The notes: a model not told the origin generated them from the letters alone. 64,000 bases of DNA from Gnomoniopsis sp. IMI 355080 (GCA_027946555.1 JAPEVC010000156.1:24184-88183), one strand, 5' to 3'; positions 11,566 through 22,133 are shown, counted from the first letter of the stretch. Program-made: numbers and translations.

Positions 11566-12201
11566 GTTGCAAGCGGCGTGAGGTGACGGGAGTACGTTGT
11601 GTATCGTGTACATCACTTCGTATACGCAAAACCTGAGAGGCAGCGAAGGCAATTTAAAGGCGTAGGACACGCCCGGTTTGGAAAGGAAATAGACAATGTC
11701 TTGTGTGTCAGTAAATTGGTATTTCGACAAACTCCAAACTAGATGTGTGTTTTCATACCCACAAGTTGACTGAGCTCCAGCACCAGCTGCAGCCGACTTC
11801 TGCATACTCGTGGCCTGCCCTGTCTTGGCCTCATGTTCAGGCGTTCATTTGGTGACTGACTTTGGTGAACGAACCAGTCTGCAGCAGTAGCTCGTTCATT
11901 GCAGACACCTAGGTATCTCTCAGCGACATACTATGAGGATGTCTGTCTGTATTTGTAAGCTGGGAGGGTCAGCTTACTGCTTGTCCGGGCTCTTGGCGAG
12001 TTGCGTGAACCCGAGGCGCGAGTTGGAGACGGCTTCGCTTACAAACCTTATTCATATATTTGGTGCGGTAGATGAAGGGAGGGGATGTCTACATTATTAT
12101 TAGTAACGTTGGACTTTCTCACACTTTCCCTGGCGACAACTGCAAGTTTTGCGTCCCATGTTAATATTATTTCACCGAACTGACCTCCCGAGGCTGAAGT
12201 C
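11566..12201. other. Intergenic, no supported gene
   Basis: The 636-bp gap holds the 3' region of the MAPEG gene and the promoter of the SDR gene. A core ACCTAGGT palindrome lies at 11907-11914. The minus frame 11805-11284 overlaps the MAPEG exons in antisense and is rejected. Confidence 0.5.
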
Positions 12202-13099
12202 ATGTCAAGACCTGTTCTGCTAGTATTAGGCGCAGGACCCGGTATCGGACTATTTTGTGCCAGATTATTTTCAGCAAAGGGGTATAAAGTGGCACTCACA
12301 TCAAGGAGTCGAGCGGAGGGTATCGATGAGGATGGATATTTGAATATACGCCTCGACCTGGCAGATACCAAAGGAATTCAGGCCGCATTTGCCAAAGTCA
12401 GTGAATCATTAGGAATCCCGCACGTTGTCATTTTCAATGGTAAGCCACCTTTGATGTTAACAACCACCACTGAGATCTGTAACAGTTCTTAACTTCCTTC
12501 CCCAGGTTACGACCGAAGTGTGCGGGACCCTAAAGATCCTCTATCCTCCATCTCGGTCGATGGTTTCCTCCACGAAACAGCCACAAACATCGCAGGCCCA
12601 CTCTTCGCAGCGCAAGAAGCAGTAAAGGGCTTCAAAGAACTGCCAGAAACCGCGTCAAGAACGTTTATCCAGACAGGCAACAAGCTCAACGTTGTTCCGG
12701 CGCCTCCTGTGCTCACATTCGGAATGGGTAAACGTGCCGCAGCGTATATGCTTGAGTGCGCAAGCATCGCATATAAATCCGAGGGTTTCAGGTCAGTCAA
12801 TCAGGGACAACCTTTTCTTTTCTTTTGGTATTGAATGGATAATCTGGGGAATGGGGAAGCTGACACAACGTACCTTTAGGTTTTATTTCGCCGATCAACG
12901 ACAAAGTGACGGTGGCGCATCCGTGCCGCCTGATGGACCCGCTCATGCGAGCACATATCTCCAGTTGGCAGAGGACAAAGAGCAGAGGCCATGGTACTTT
13001 ACATTTGTGAAAGACATAGGATATGTGTCATTCGACGAAGCGGCGAACTTGGTGGACTTCAAAGGACCAGTGAAGGATTATGACAGGAGCAATTCGTAG
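12202..13099 (+). CDS. Atypical short-chain dehydrogenase/reductase-fold protein
   Basis: NAD(P)-binding Rossmann protein of the SDR superfamily (247 aa). Exons are 12202-12439, 12506-12791 and 12880-13099. Introns of 66 and 88 nt have donors GTAAGC and GTCAGT, and the phases agree. The cofactor motif GAGPGIG is near residues 10-16. After about 100 residues come TNIAG (Asn107) and the segment where the active-site Tyr-x3-Lys should be; here it reads FGMGK (Phe151, Lys155), and the usual Ser is replaced in TFIQTGNKLN. The catalytic tyrosine therefore looks lost, while the lysine is kept. The C-terminus PWYFTFVKDIGYV is typical of this fungal subgroup. It may bind cofactor without classical redox activity, or use other residues. 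It lies between two glutathione-enzyme genes on the same strand. Confidence 0.8.
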
Positions 13100-13800
13100 T
13101 TCCGATTCAGCCTACTTAGGTAGGTAGACATGTGGTGTCTTTCGCAGATGTTCAATCAAGTCAACTGGATATGCGAGGACGTACGCAAGTCTTTGAAAGA
13201 ACTAAATGAGATATATGATATATAACGTCCCAAGTGATTGCACGAAAAGACCCTATCGACGCTGGAATCATGGGCTCAATCCATGATCATAATTCACAGA
13301 AGACGTACAGGACGGAAACGCTTTCCCTCATTGAATACCTAGGTAGGTAGGAGCCTGTATAAATATAGACTCTCAAGTGATTGGGTGCGAGTTGAGGACC
13401 AAATACGACTCGCTCACGACTATGTCAGACATCCTTTGCCTTCCATAGGTGCTGTATGCTTCCTCCAGAGAGCGGAAGTTCCACCACCTCCTGGCATGAG
13501 TATTGACCCTGTTCGAACCAAATGTCCTGGGTAGGGCGTCATAGCTGACAGTCACGCGACAGAAAAGTCGCACGGGATGAACCTCGAAATACTACCACAC
13601 AGGATAAAATATATCTGATTGGTAATTCGGACCAATTGGTCAACTTGTCAGATGGAGGCATTTGTCAAAGCAAGCCGTTTGTAAGCCCAGGCCATGTGTC
13701 AGCCCAAGCTGTTCGTTCGAGAGCGGATGCTGGTGATCAATTCTCATTCAAAAGAGTTTCGAGTTTCCCACATCCATTTCCCGTTTTGATATATGAAATC
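13100..13800. other. Intergenic, no supported gene
   Basis: 3' region of the SDR gene and promoter of the GST gene. A full TACCTAGGTA palindrome lies at 13336-13345, directly followed by a further GGTAG. No coding support was found for the minus frame at 13373-13573. Confidence 0.5.
13336..13345. repeat. Dispersed palindrome TACCTAGGTA
   Basis: Perfect 10-bp copy of the intergenic palindrome, about 540 bp upstream of the GST start codon. Confidence 0.7.
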
Positions 13801-13880
13801 AACATTAACATCACTTCAATAACATTCACCCCACTCCAGCAACATTCAAATCACTTCAGCAACATTCAAATCCCTTTAGC
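13801..13880 (+). repeat. Four 20-bp tandem units in the GST 5' leader
   Basis: Four 20-bp units stand in exact register at 13801, 13821, 13841 and 13861. Each begins AACATT, and the third is AACATTCAAATCACTTCAGC. Units 2-4 are the most alike. The next unit start, AACATG, supplies the GST initiation codon at 13884, so the array abuts the coding sequence in what is probably the 5' untranslated leader. Confidence 0.85.
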
Positions 13881-13883
13881 AAC

Positions 13884-14543
13884 ATGTCTCTCAAGCCAAT
13901 CACTCTTTGGGGCCACCCCGGCGGTCCCAACCCTTGGAGGGTAGCCATGATTCTCGAGGAGCTCAACGTTCCCTTCACGCACAAGATAATGCAGCTCGAA
14001 GATATGAAGAAAGAGCCCTTCGAATCAATAAATCCCAATGGCCGTGTGCCTGCAATTGAGGACCCCAACACGGGAATCACTTTGTGGGAGTCAGGTGCCA
14101 TCATATTATACCTGATCGAAACCTACGACAAGGAACACCGCATGAGCTTTTCCCCGGGCTCCAAAGAGTCCTTCGAAGCCACACAGTGGTTGTTCTACCA
14201 AGCAACCGGGCAGGGCCCGTATTTCGGACAGGCCGTGTGGTTCACCGTTTATCATCCGGAGAAGCTTCCCAGCGCTGTCGACCGCTACGTCAATGAGATT
14301 CGTCGCGTCTCCGGCGTCCTCGAGCGTGTCTTGCAGGACAAGGAGTACCTCGTTGGTGGGAGGTATAGTTTTGCCGATGTGGCATTCCTCCCGTGGTATG
14401 ACATTGCGCTGCAACTCTTCGGTGAGAGGATCAAAGTCGACACGGACTTTCCCAACCTCAACGCTTGGTTGGAGCGCAGCAAGGCACGTCCGGCCATTAC
14501 CAAGACTCTCCAAGATCGAGCTGAGACTATGGCAAACAAATGA
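13884..14543 (+). CDS. Glutathione S-transferase, Ure2/GTT-like
   Basis: Cytosolic glutathione transferase of 219 aa, encoded by a single exon and of normal length. The N-terminal thioredoxin-like domain (residues about 4-85) has the glutathione-binding elements NPNGRVPAIED and TLWESGAIILYLIE. An all-helical C-terminal domain follows (about 90-215) with the NLNAWLERSKARPAI segment common in this family. It likely conjugates glutathione to electrophiles or has peroxidase activity. The start codon is the last base triplet of the fourth-plus-one repeat unit of a 20-bp tandem array, so the leader is unusual. It is third in the same-strand run of MAPEG, SDR, GST and MFS exporter, which suggests a role in detoxification; that link is inference from neighbourhood. 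Confidence 0.92.
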   Translation: MSLKPITLWGHPGGPNPWRVAMILEELNVPFTHKIMQLEDMKKEPFESINPNGRVPAIEDPNTGITLWESGAIILYLIETYDKEHRMSFSPGSKESFEATQWLFYQATGQGPYFGQAVWFTVYHPEKLPSAVDRYVNEIRRVSGVLERVLQDKEYLVGGRYSFADVAFLPWYDIALQLFGERIKVDTDFPNLNAWLERSKARPAITKTLQDRAETMANK

Positions 14544-15668
14544 GTGGTGGGAATTCATGCCCACCTAGGTATGAAGTCATTCCTGGCAGTTGAGCAGATC
14601 GGTGGTTGTTGTAATTGAGATAGCAAATGTAATCCATGAATGATCGTTTTGGAGTTCCAGTATACTGATACGTGACCCATTCGAATCCGAAAAACGAGTC
14701 AGAGCTATAGCTGGCCAGGAGTGTACTTCATTATCAAGCTAGTGGCACAGTATTCACCTACATTGTCATCTCCGTAGACTTTAACTGACCAAACAAGGAT
14801 GAAAGTAGTGTACTCGGGGTTTTTCGAATGAATCGATCGTACCGTACCTCTAACTTTAGATAGATTTTCAACTAGAGCCAGGGGATAATCCGATATCTCG
14901 AGATTTGAGGCGCACATTCGAGAAGGCCATGTATACTTTTGAGAGTCCAGACGGAGGACATTACCTAGGTGTGGACCGAGCAACGGGATCGTTCTAATTA
15001 TGGACACACATGGCCCGCGAATGCGCAACCTTTGTTTTAGTCCCGGTTCAACTTATTTGTAAGGTATCCGACAGAGAGGTTCTCCCAGCCTCCCCATCCG
15101 ATGCTTGTACAAAGTCGCGCTAAAAATAAGGGTCCAAGGCCAAAACGTCATAGAGTTGCGGCTCTGTATCTAAAAGCCGCTGAAATGAACAAATTGGAAT
15201 TATTTACTCTACGTCACCGAGTCACTAAGAAAAGTACCTTCGGGACGTGCCCACGCCCAGGAAGCAATGTTCCGGCCCTAATCTCGGGCACGGAGAGAAA
15301 CTTGCCAACGATTGCCTCGCGTCTTTAGATGTGCAAATGTTCCGAGCCGGACAGATCGGACTTTTAGACCTGGCACACAATACCGGTCGCACCAAATGTA
15401 ATTCGGCCTTAAAGTAAGTATCTATGACGAGCGGTTTGTATGGAGGGCAACACTACGATGTGATGTCTCCTTAAAAGATGCGATCGTGTTTTTCTTAATT
15501 ATCTGTACCACAAGACTGTTCTTCATCATGTGCTTTTAGACAATACTGATCTGCGTGGAGTCTTCAAAAATCTGGGCCTTAACCATACCACCTCATCACA
15601 ATAGGGCATTGGGCAATTCAATTTGGCGGACCAGAATTCTTGTCTCGGACCAAGTTTAAACCGCCAGC
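14544..15668. other. Intergenic, no supported gene
   Basis: The 1.1-kb gap carries ACCTAGGT cores at 14563-14570 (just after the GST stop) and 14963-14970. The open frames at 14705-15028 (-) and 15101-15328 (+) show no domain. The right part should be the MFS promoter. Confidence 0.5.
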
Positions 15669-17509
15669 ATGGTACATCTCATTCGCGACTCGTTTTTTGG
15701 CCATTTCCTTCGCCTTGCAACCAATGGCAGAGTCTTGCAGTATCCAGAGGAGCTCGACCCGTCAATATGGCAGCGATATATCAATCAAGAAAAGTCGGCG
15801 AACCTCACCGCATATGGCAAGACTGAGGCCGAAGACCGCGAATCAAAGGATTCCCTTGGAGACAGTTCCCTTGGAGACAGTGGCAGCCCGACGCGGACTC
15901 CTTCTTCAGAACACGATGCATCACCAAGCGACGCTGAGGGAAGGCAACATCACCAGCATGCGCCGCTGCCGAATGAGGACTCAAACCATCGCCACGTTGA
16001 CGCTGAGAAGGGGCGTGACGTTTACCTCGTCGATTGGTATGGGCCAGATGATCCAGAAGTATGTCTTTGATGCTTTCAAATATGCTCCCCATCAACCTCC
16101 CTTCATTTTGCAAAATTGTTACTCACCAAACCAAATAGAATCCTCAGAACTGGTCACACCCAAAGAAATTCTTCGTCACGTTCGAGATCTGCTTCCTCAC
16201 ATTCAGTGTCTATATCGGCAGCGCCATCTTCTCCGCCGGCATCACAGATGTAGAACTCGTCTTTGGCGTCTCTCAAGTCGCTGCGACCCTCGGATTGACC
16301 CTATTTGTCGCCGGGTACGCGCTGGGTCCTATGTTCTGGGCACCGCTTTCCGAAATCCCCCAGTTTGGCCGAAACCCCGTCTATATTCTCACCCTCGCCC
16401 TTTTTGTCGTGCTCCAGGTACCGACTGCGCTAGCTGTAAACTTTGGCATGCTTCTCGCGTTCCGATTTCTCACGGGCTTTATTGGCAGTCCTTCCCTCGC
16501 CACCGGCGGTGCGAGCATTGGAGACATGTACACACCCGCCAAGAGAACTTACGGACTTGCCGTTTGGGGCATTGGTGCGGTTTGCGGTCCAACCTTGGGG
16601 CCCCTCGTTGGCGGTTTTGCAGTGGAGGCAAAGGGATGGCAATGGACGATATGGGAACTCATGTGGCTGTCCGGCTTTTGCCTGGCAGTTCTGGTCTTCT
16701 TTCTCCCGGAGACATCGTCGGCAAACATCCTGTACCGGCGTGCTCGACGCCTGCGAAAGCTGACGGGCAACGACAAGCTGATCAGTGAGCCGGAACTTGT
16801 TGGACAAGACATGACTGGAAAAGACATCGTAATGATGGCGTTAGTCCGTCCATTCAGCTTGCTTGTCACGGAACCGATCGTGCTTGCGCTGGACCTATAC
16901 ATCGCTCTCATCTATGGGCTACTGTACATCTGGTTCGAAAGCTTTCCCATCGTATTTATTGAGATCTATGGTTTCACCTTGGGGGAGCTGGGCTTGGCGT
17001 ACCTTGGCATACTTACTGGCATCTTTGTGGTGGCCCCGTGTCTATTCTGGTATCAATACCGTTACATCGAGCCCAAGTTCAACGACAAGGGCGACATTTC
17101 GCCGGAATGGCGTCTGCCTCCAGCGTTTGTGGGATCCTTCGCAATTCCGCTTTGCTTGTTTTGGTTTGGCTGGACGAGTCGGCCGGACATCCACTGGATT
17201 GTGCCTATCATTGGCACGGGCTGGTTCAGCGTAGGGGCTTTTTTGCTCTTTAATTCAGTGCTGAACTATCTGTCGGATGCGTATCCTGATTATCAGGCCA
17301 GTGTCCTTGCTGGAAACGACTTTCTCAGGAGTTGTGTAGGGGCCGGATTTCCCCTATTCGCGAACGCCATGTATACAAAGCTGGGAGTCAACTGGGCGAG
17401 TTCGTTGCTAGGCTTTCTAAGCATTGCGTTCATACCGATACCGTTTGTGCTGTTCAAGTACGGTCATTGGTTGAGGATGAAGAGCAAGCACGCGAGACAT
17501 GATATCTAG
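15669..17509 (+). CDS. MFS multidrug-type exporter (DHA1-like)
   Basis: Twelve-helix proton-driven transporter of the plasma membrane (586 aa). Exons are 15669-16058 and 16139-17509, with one 80-nt phase-0 intron (donor GTATGT) that joins DWYGPDDPE to NPQNWSHPKK, a junction typical of fungal DHA1 pumps. The cytoplasmic N-terminus of about 130 residues is acidic and Ser/His-rich, and includes a perfect 15-bp tandem duplication (15851-15880) that encodes two SLGDS units. Motif-A-like GPMFWAPLSEIPQFGRNPVY and the antiporter motif-C-like GAVCGPTLGPLVGGF are present. The central loop follows FFLPETSSANILYRRARRLR. Such pumps export drugs, fungicides or the cell's own metabolites. It closes the MAPEG-SDR-GST run on the plus strand. 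Confidence 0.9.
15851..15880 (+). repeat. Perfect 15-bp tandem duplication in coding sequence
   Basis: TTCCCTTGGAGACAG occurs twice in a row without a mismatch, encoding a doubled SLGDS unit in the cytoplasmic tail of the MFS transporter. Identity at synonymous sites suggests a recent slip. Confidence 0.85.
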
Positions 17510-18228
17510 AAGGATGAAAAGATGGGTTTAGGAGTAAATGAAGGAGTGGCAAGATTAGAATACTCAGCTTAGTAAATGATTCATGGTTTGTAGAATATTT
17601 TCATTGGAATTGTTCGTCTCATCAAATCAATACCATGGAGGGAGAGGTGAGTCCGAATGGCGGTAATAATGCTACAAGAATTCGACCACCGCAGTGATGG
17701 TGTCGTGATATCCCACCTGCATAGCACACATAAACTTGAGCTGCATTTTAGCATTGACCGGGGAAATAGTTCGACAATTGGCAAAGCAAGTAAGCTCCAG
17801 ATCCGTAGCCTAGAAAAGTAAATTTTGCAAATTGCTCTTTACACTGATGATAGAACTGTGTCATGCTTGAGTCCGAGTCAATACCCGAGTGCCAACTGTA
17901 TCACGCCCTGCTTTGTGTCATTCCAAGATGTAACAGGCATGACTTGGGCCCCTTTTCTTCACAGTGAGCAAATTGACTAACAGAAGCAAGACGACTAGAA
18001 ACTGTATTCGATTGGATTTTGAACAAACTATCGTGGTGAGTTCGTCCGTCGGTTCAAAAGGCGATTACGAGTGGGTTCGATTGTCAAGGACCGAGGGCCA
18101 GCTAGAACATATGCATGGGCTCGGCGCGATGTTGATTGAGTTCAGTAGTGAAAACAACTAGCTTCTAGAATTGACTCATTCTGACCTCTATAGCTGGTCT
18201 CCTTGTAAGCCCGCAATCTCGTGATGCA

Positions 18229-18238
18229 TACCTAGGTA
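18229..18238. repeat. Dispersed palindrome TACCTAGGTA
   Basis: Perfect 10-bp copy of the intergenic palindrome, in the gap between the MFS transporter and GH131 genes. Confidence 0.7.
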
Positions 18239-18815
18239 GAGACTTGCCATAGCCCCATTGGCAGAACTTCCCAATGGCGCCTTGTTCACGAACGAAGTAT
18301 TTGACTCAAAGCAACAGAAAAACCCCGATCAAGCCCATAATCTACTCAATCGCAACTATTACTTTGTTTTGATGTATTGAACTCTAGCGCCTCAACCAGG
18401 GCTAACAAGTACCACGCACAAAACTACAACTCAAGAATCCGGTCACGAATATTGTCCCAGATAGAGCAGCTTCATAGCTGCAATGCTATTTTTTTTAACG
18501 GGAACTTGAAATAGATCCGGTGCAACATGTGACATCAAAATGTCAAGATATACTCGTAAATAAGTGATGCATTGTGGGCTTCTTGCTCGTGTCGCACTAT
18601 TCTTACCTGTGGAAGACATGAGATGCCTTGGCGCAACGAGAGGTGGCCCCTTACCCCTTGTGTCAGATCCGAGACATTGAGCAGTAGGACATATCTCTGA
18701 ACTCTATTCAGCCCGGGGCTTGCAAGACAACGGCAAAGAATCTGCTCGGGAAATGGGTTGTACACCGTATTGCTGTTCGTGATTGACTCTCAGCACGCTT
18801 CAAGATGAGTTCTGA

Positions 18816-18822
18816 TATAAAA
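18816..18822 (+). promoter_or_regulatory. TATA box of the GH131 gene
   Basis: TATAAAA lies 209 bp upstream of the GH131 start codon, followed by pyrimidine-rich DNA, as in many strongly regulated genes for secreted fungal enzymes. Confidence 0.5.
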
Positions 18823-19030
18823 GGCAAGGAGGCTTCCCTTCCCAACATATTGTTCGGACCTCTCAGGCAGCAACTGGACCTGGTCGTTCATTTTTTCCCC
18901 CCGCAGTCTTTACCAAAACAAGTGTAATATTCTTTCGCTTCTTTGTGCCGGCACACTCTCATTACCACTACTCCACTACACAATCTCCCATTCAGTCCCT
19001 CCGTGAAGGCACACTTTTCAATCCGTCAAG

Positions 19031-20581
19031 ATGAAGTTCTCAGCCTCTGCCGCCTTTTTGACTCTCCTGGTCACTGCACAGGCAGGTCCAGTCATGCGCA
19101 TTCGTGATGATGATGCGCTTGAGTTTCGGAGCATTGCAGACCTACTTGGTATGTTATCCAGTCGTAACGATAGAAACATGCCATTGACATTTCCAACCAG
19201 GTACTCGCTCAACTCAAGGTGAAAACAACAAAAACGAAGCAGCAACAGTTGTCACTTCTGCTGCAGCCCCGGAGACGGGAGGAGCTGGCAACAAGGAAAC
19301 TAAGAATGCCGCCCAGGGTGCTGAAGGGGCCCAGAAGGCTTCTGAAAAGCAAGCCAACGCCAACGACAAGGTTGCAGGGGAAGCGGCCACAGCTGATAAG
19401 GAGGCTGCTGCGGCTGCCCCAGCGGATCCAGCTACTGCTCTTCAAGGAGCGTCCGATGCTCTGAAAGTGGCCAGTACTGCAGTTGATCAGGCTCTCACAA
19501 ACTTGAGAGCGACGGGCAGCGCGGGTGGTGCTAAAAACGCGAACCAGACTGCTACAGAAGGAGCTCAGGCTGTTGACAATAAGGGTGCTGCAGAGACAGG
19601 TAACAAGGGCGCTGCAAAGGGCGCGGCCAAAAATGCCACTGAATCAGGTGCCGCCACGGGCGCGGCCACAGGAGCTCTCACAAAAGCAGCTGGTGGCGCC
19701 GTAGTGGCCAAGACAGCGGATGGCTTGCTGTTGCCGGACGGACGTATCGGGCAGAACGTTGTTGAGACGGACTTCAATGTGGTCGCTTCTGTGTTCAAGT
19801 CAGCCGTTGTCAAAGGCGAAGGTCTAGTATTCAGTGACATTGTCACTTTCCCGGGTACAACACCATCCATCTTCGACGCGGCGGGCAACACCAAAGCCTT
19901 TGAGATCAGCATCAACGACTCGTCCATCTTCACCCCACAGGGTGGGGAGCCCCAGACGCAATTTCGTCGGGCGGATCTCCTCCCATCCATCATCTCGACA
20001 GCCCAAAACTCGTCCACAACTGGTAAACGGACCATGCATTTCAGTATCCAGCAGGACCCGGCCAAGCCGCTTGCCTTGACGACCAATGAGTATCAACTTG
20101 CATTCCTCGAGACGGCCGACTTTGAGTCTCGCACATTTGATGTCCGCGTCGGTACGGGCACAACCGGCCCCAGCCTGGACGGCACGAACATTGTGGTGTT
20201 TGGCAGATCGGGGGACGCCATCAAGGAAATGTTTGTTGCACCATTTTCCGCAGACCTCCAGAACTTCGCAGTTACGCTCGATTTTGATCAGAAGTAAGTC
20301 ATGCCAAGCTATGTTGACGCGACGATGCCATATGCCTATGATACTAACGAAATGTTCTCGAATCAAGCACAATGCAGGTCTTCCACTCAACCGGCGCCAC
20401 TCCTCTCGCCCAAGTTAGCGAAGTCGTTGCGAATGACAACTCTGGTGATGGTGAATACCACTTCGCTCTGCTCAAGCTGGCTGACGCGCAGGGCCAGCAG
20501 GCGGCCGGCATCAATGAAGGGATGATCTTCAGCGGTATTTTCATGGAGGACTCCAGCGATGGTACGGTAACGCTTCAGTAA
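19031..20581 (+). CDS. Secreted GH131 beta-glucanase-like protein with alanine-rich arm
   Basis: Predicted secreted glycoside hydrolase of family 131, a fungal family active on beta-1,3/1,4/1,6-glucans. Exons are 19031-19148, 19201-20293 and 20368-20581 (474 aa), with introns of 52 and 74 nt whose phases agree. Signal peptide is residues 1-18 (ending VTAQA). Residues about 41-205 form a low-complexity arm rich in Ala, Lys, Gly, Asn and Thr (repeated GAAK and GAAT units). The GH131 domain spans about 213-474: DGRIGQNV, SDIVTFPGTTPSIFD, QFRRADLLPS, MHFSIQQDP, NEYQLAFLE, FAVTLDFDQNTMQVFHSTG and AGINEGMIFSGIFMEDS. The last two introns-joined segments match the family closely. Usual GH131 proteins have the signal peptide followed directly by the catalytic domain, so the arm is the odd part; it may be a cell-wall or surface linker. 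Catalytic residues were not mapped. Confidence 0.85.
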
Positions 20582-21055
20582 ACGGGTCGCGATGGAACGG
20601 AAAGTCCGGAATGTCGTCAATTGTTTTGATCGCGTCTTCCAATAGGCGTGACAAGTATCGGCTTATGCTACCTCGACGTTTGCAGCACCTGCGCGCCGGT
20701 GAAAGTAGAGGCTGGGAGACCTCAAGTCACTCAAGCCGTTTATTGAGCGTTTCCCTCTTGCCCTAGTACAGTTTTACGTCGTCCAAAGGAAGTCGTAGAG
20801 CTTAATATAGTCATGAAAGGCAGCTCCAGAGTTAATGCAATACCCCGGACGCCGTCGATGATGTAAGGTTTTAGGTTGAGGCTCTGCGGAGCGCACAGAT
20901 GGTCCATAATAAATCGCCCCGCTTCAACCGACGCGGCGACGTCCTCCCTGAAATCAAGTCAGGACCACTTGCAACATGTCAACGATCTGCTAGACATGCA
21001 AAAAGGTCAAAAAAAGGTCAGAATTTTATATTGATTCGACAACCGAAACGTTGCA
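20582..21055. other. Intergenic, no supported gene
   Basis: A 474-bp gap with the GH131 3' region and the promoter of the NAD(P)-binding gene. I saw no clear element. Confidence 0.45.
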
Positions 21056-21841
21056 GTGAAAATGCCCGTTGCTCTCATTGTAGGCGGCCACGGCCAAGTC
21101 GCCCAACACATCACCAAGCAGCTTGTCGCCGCAAAGGAACCAGCAACCTTCACAGTACACAGTCTCATCCGGAATCCGGATCAAGCCCCGGAGATCGAGA
21201 AGCTTGGGGCCTTCCCTGTCGTCCAAGATGTTGAGAAGTCATCCGTACCGGAGCTACTCAATGTACTGAGCCGAGTGAAACCTGCGGTGGTCATTTGGGC
21301 AGCCGGGGCGGGGTACCAGTCAACACCGGATCGCATCGATGCCGTCGATCATCAGGGTGCTGTCAAAATATTCGATGCGCTGGCCATAGCGTCGAATGCT
21401 GGCGAGTGCGGCAACAGACTTATCAGCATCAGTGCCCTGGACATTAGGGATCGTGAGAACAAGCCTGTCCCAGACTGGTACAATGACGATGACAAGCAAC
21501 GAAGCGAAATGATATGGAAAGGCATCGGTCACTTCTTGGAGGCCAAGTTCAAAGCAGACAAAGAGCTGAGGACGGGCAATGACAAGCGTGGCTTGGAGTA
21601 CACCATGGTCAGACCAGGCGGCCTCAGCAATGAGCCAGGAGTGGAGATTGTAAACGCCGGAAAGGTCCACCTGGGCCAGATGGTCACCAGAGAAGATATA
21701 GCAAGGGTTGTCGTGGCAAGCATCAATAATCCCAAGACCATTGGTCTCGCATTCGACGTCGTCGGTGGGCAAACCCCGGTTGAGGATGCGGTGAACGAGG
21801 TGGGGGTAAACCAGGTCGATACTTTTGAGGGATACTATTAG
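21056..21841 (+). CDS. NAD(P)-binding atypical SDR (NmrA/YwnB-like)
   Basis: Single-exon protein of 261 aa with an N-terminal Rossmann fold: ALIVGGHGQVAQHITKQLV, including the GGxGxVA-type dinucleotide loop. The next landmarks are SLIRNPDQAPEIEKLGAFPVVQDVE, AVVIWAAGAGYQS, a short LISISALDIRD strand, and TMVRPGGLSNEPG, all typical of the NAD(P)H-binding group PF13460 (atypical SDRs). The classical Tyr-x3-Lys pair is not evident, as in many of these proteins, which act as reductases, epimerases or redox sensors. A second ATG (21062) two codons on is an equally possible start. It lies on the same strand as the GH131 and MFS genes on either side. Biological role unknown. Confidence 0.83.
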   Translation: MKMPVALIVGGHGQVAQHITKQLVAAKEPATFTVHSLIRNPDQAPEIEKLGAFPVVQDVEKSSVPELLNVLSRVKPAVVIWAAGAGYQSTPDRIDAVDHQGAVKIFDALAIASNAGECGNRLISISALDIRDRENKPVPDWYNDDDKQRSEMIWKGIGHFLEAKFKADKELRTGNDKRGLEYTMVRPGGLSNEPGVEIVNAGKVHLGQMVTREDIARVVVASINNPKTIGLAFDVVGGQTPVEDAVNEVGVNQVDTFEGYY

Positions 21842-22107
21842 GCTCAGGCCGCGAGGTCAAACTCGACCATGGGTCAGGGGCATGTACGGAGGAAGACGTG
21901 TGTTCTTCTTGCGCCAGATATGAGTTACACGCATGGTGAAGAGGAGTGTGTGACCCGTCCCGGACGATGGGGCTATTATGCTGTATTCATGCGCTTGGCC
22001 CCTACCAATCTAGATAGGTACATACTTGGTATCCCACATAGTCATCCTGCAGCCGAAAATGGGAAAGCTCATATAGGCCAGGCTAGGCTATCGTGCTATA
22101 GTAAATA

Positions 22108-22117
22108 TACCTAGGTA
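22108..22117. repeat. Dispersed palindrome TACCTAGGTA
   Basis: Perfect 10-bp copy of the intergenic palindrome, 17 bp before a hairpin-forming inverted repeat. Confidence 0.7.
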
Positions 22118-22133
22118 TTCGTAATTAGGAGAC

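Larger units (their letters stand above)
17510..19030. other. Intergenic with GH131 promoter
   Basis: The 1.5-kb stretch has no supported gene. A full TACCTAGGTA palindrome lies at 18229-18238. The right 220 bp form the GH131 promoter and leader, including a TATA box and pyrimidine-rich DNA with the run TTTTTTCCCCCC. Confidence 0.5.

Noticed and set aside
11284..11805. 173-codon minus frame
   Set aside because: Antisense to MAPEG exons and their intron; no domain.
15640..16788. 382-codon plus frame
   Set aside because: It reads through the MFS intron in a wrong phase and has Arg/Cys/His-rich sequence without membrane helices.
18051..18110. tRNA-like B-box GGGTTCGATTG
   Set aside because: No matching acceptor, D or anticodon arms could be folded around it; other GTTCGA hits lie inside exons or introns.
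19565..20390. Minus-strand frames opposite GH131
   Set aside because: They are shadows of a GC-rich coding strand; the plus strand has signal peptide, family motifs and consistent introns.
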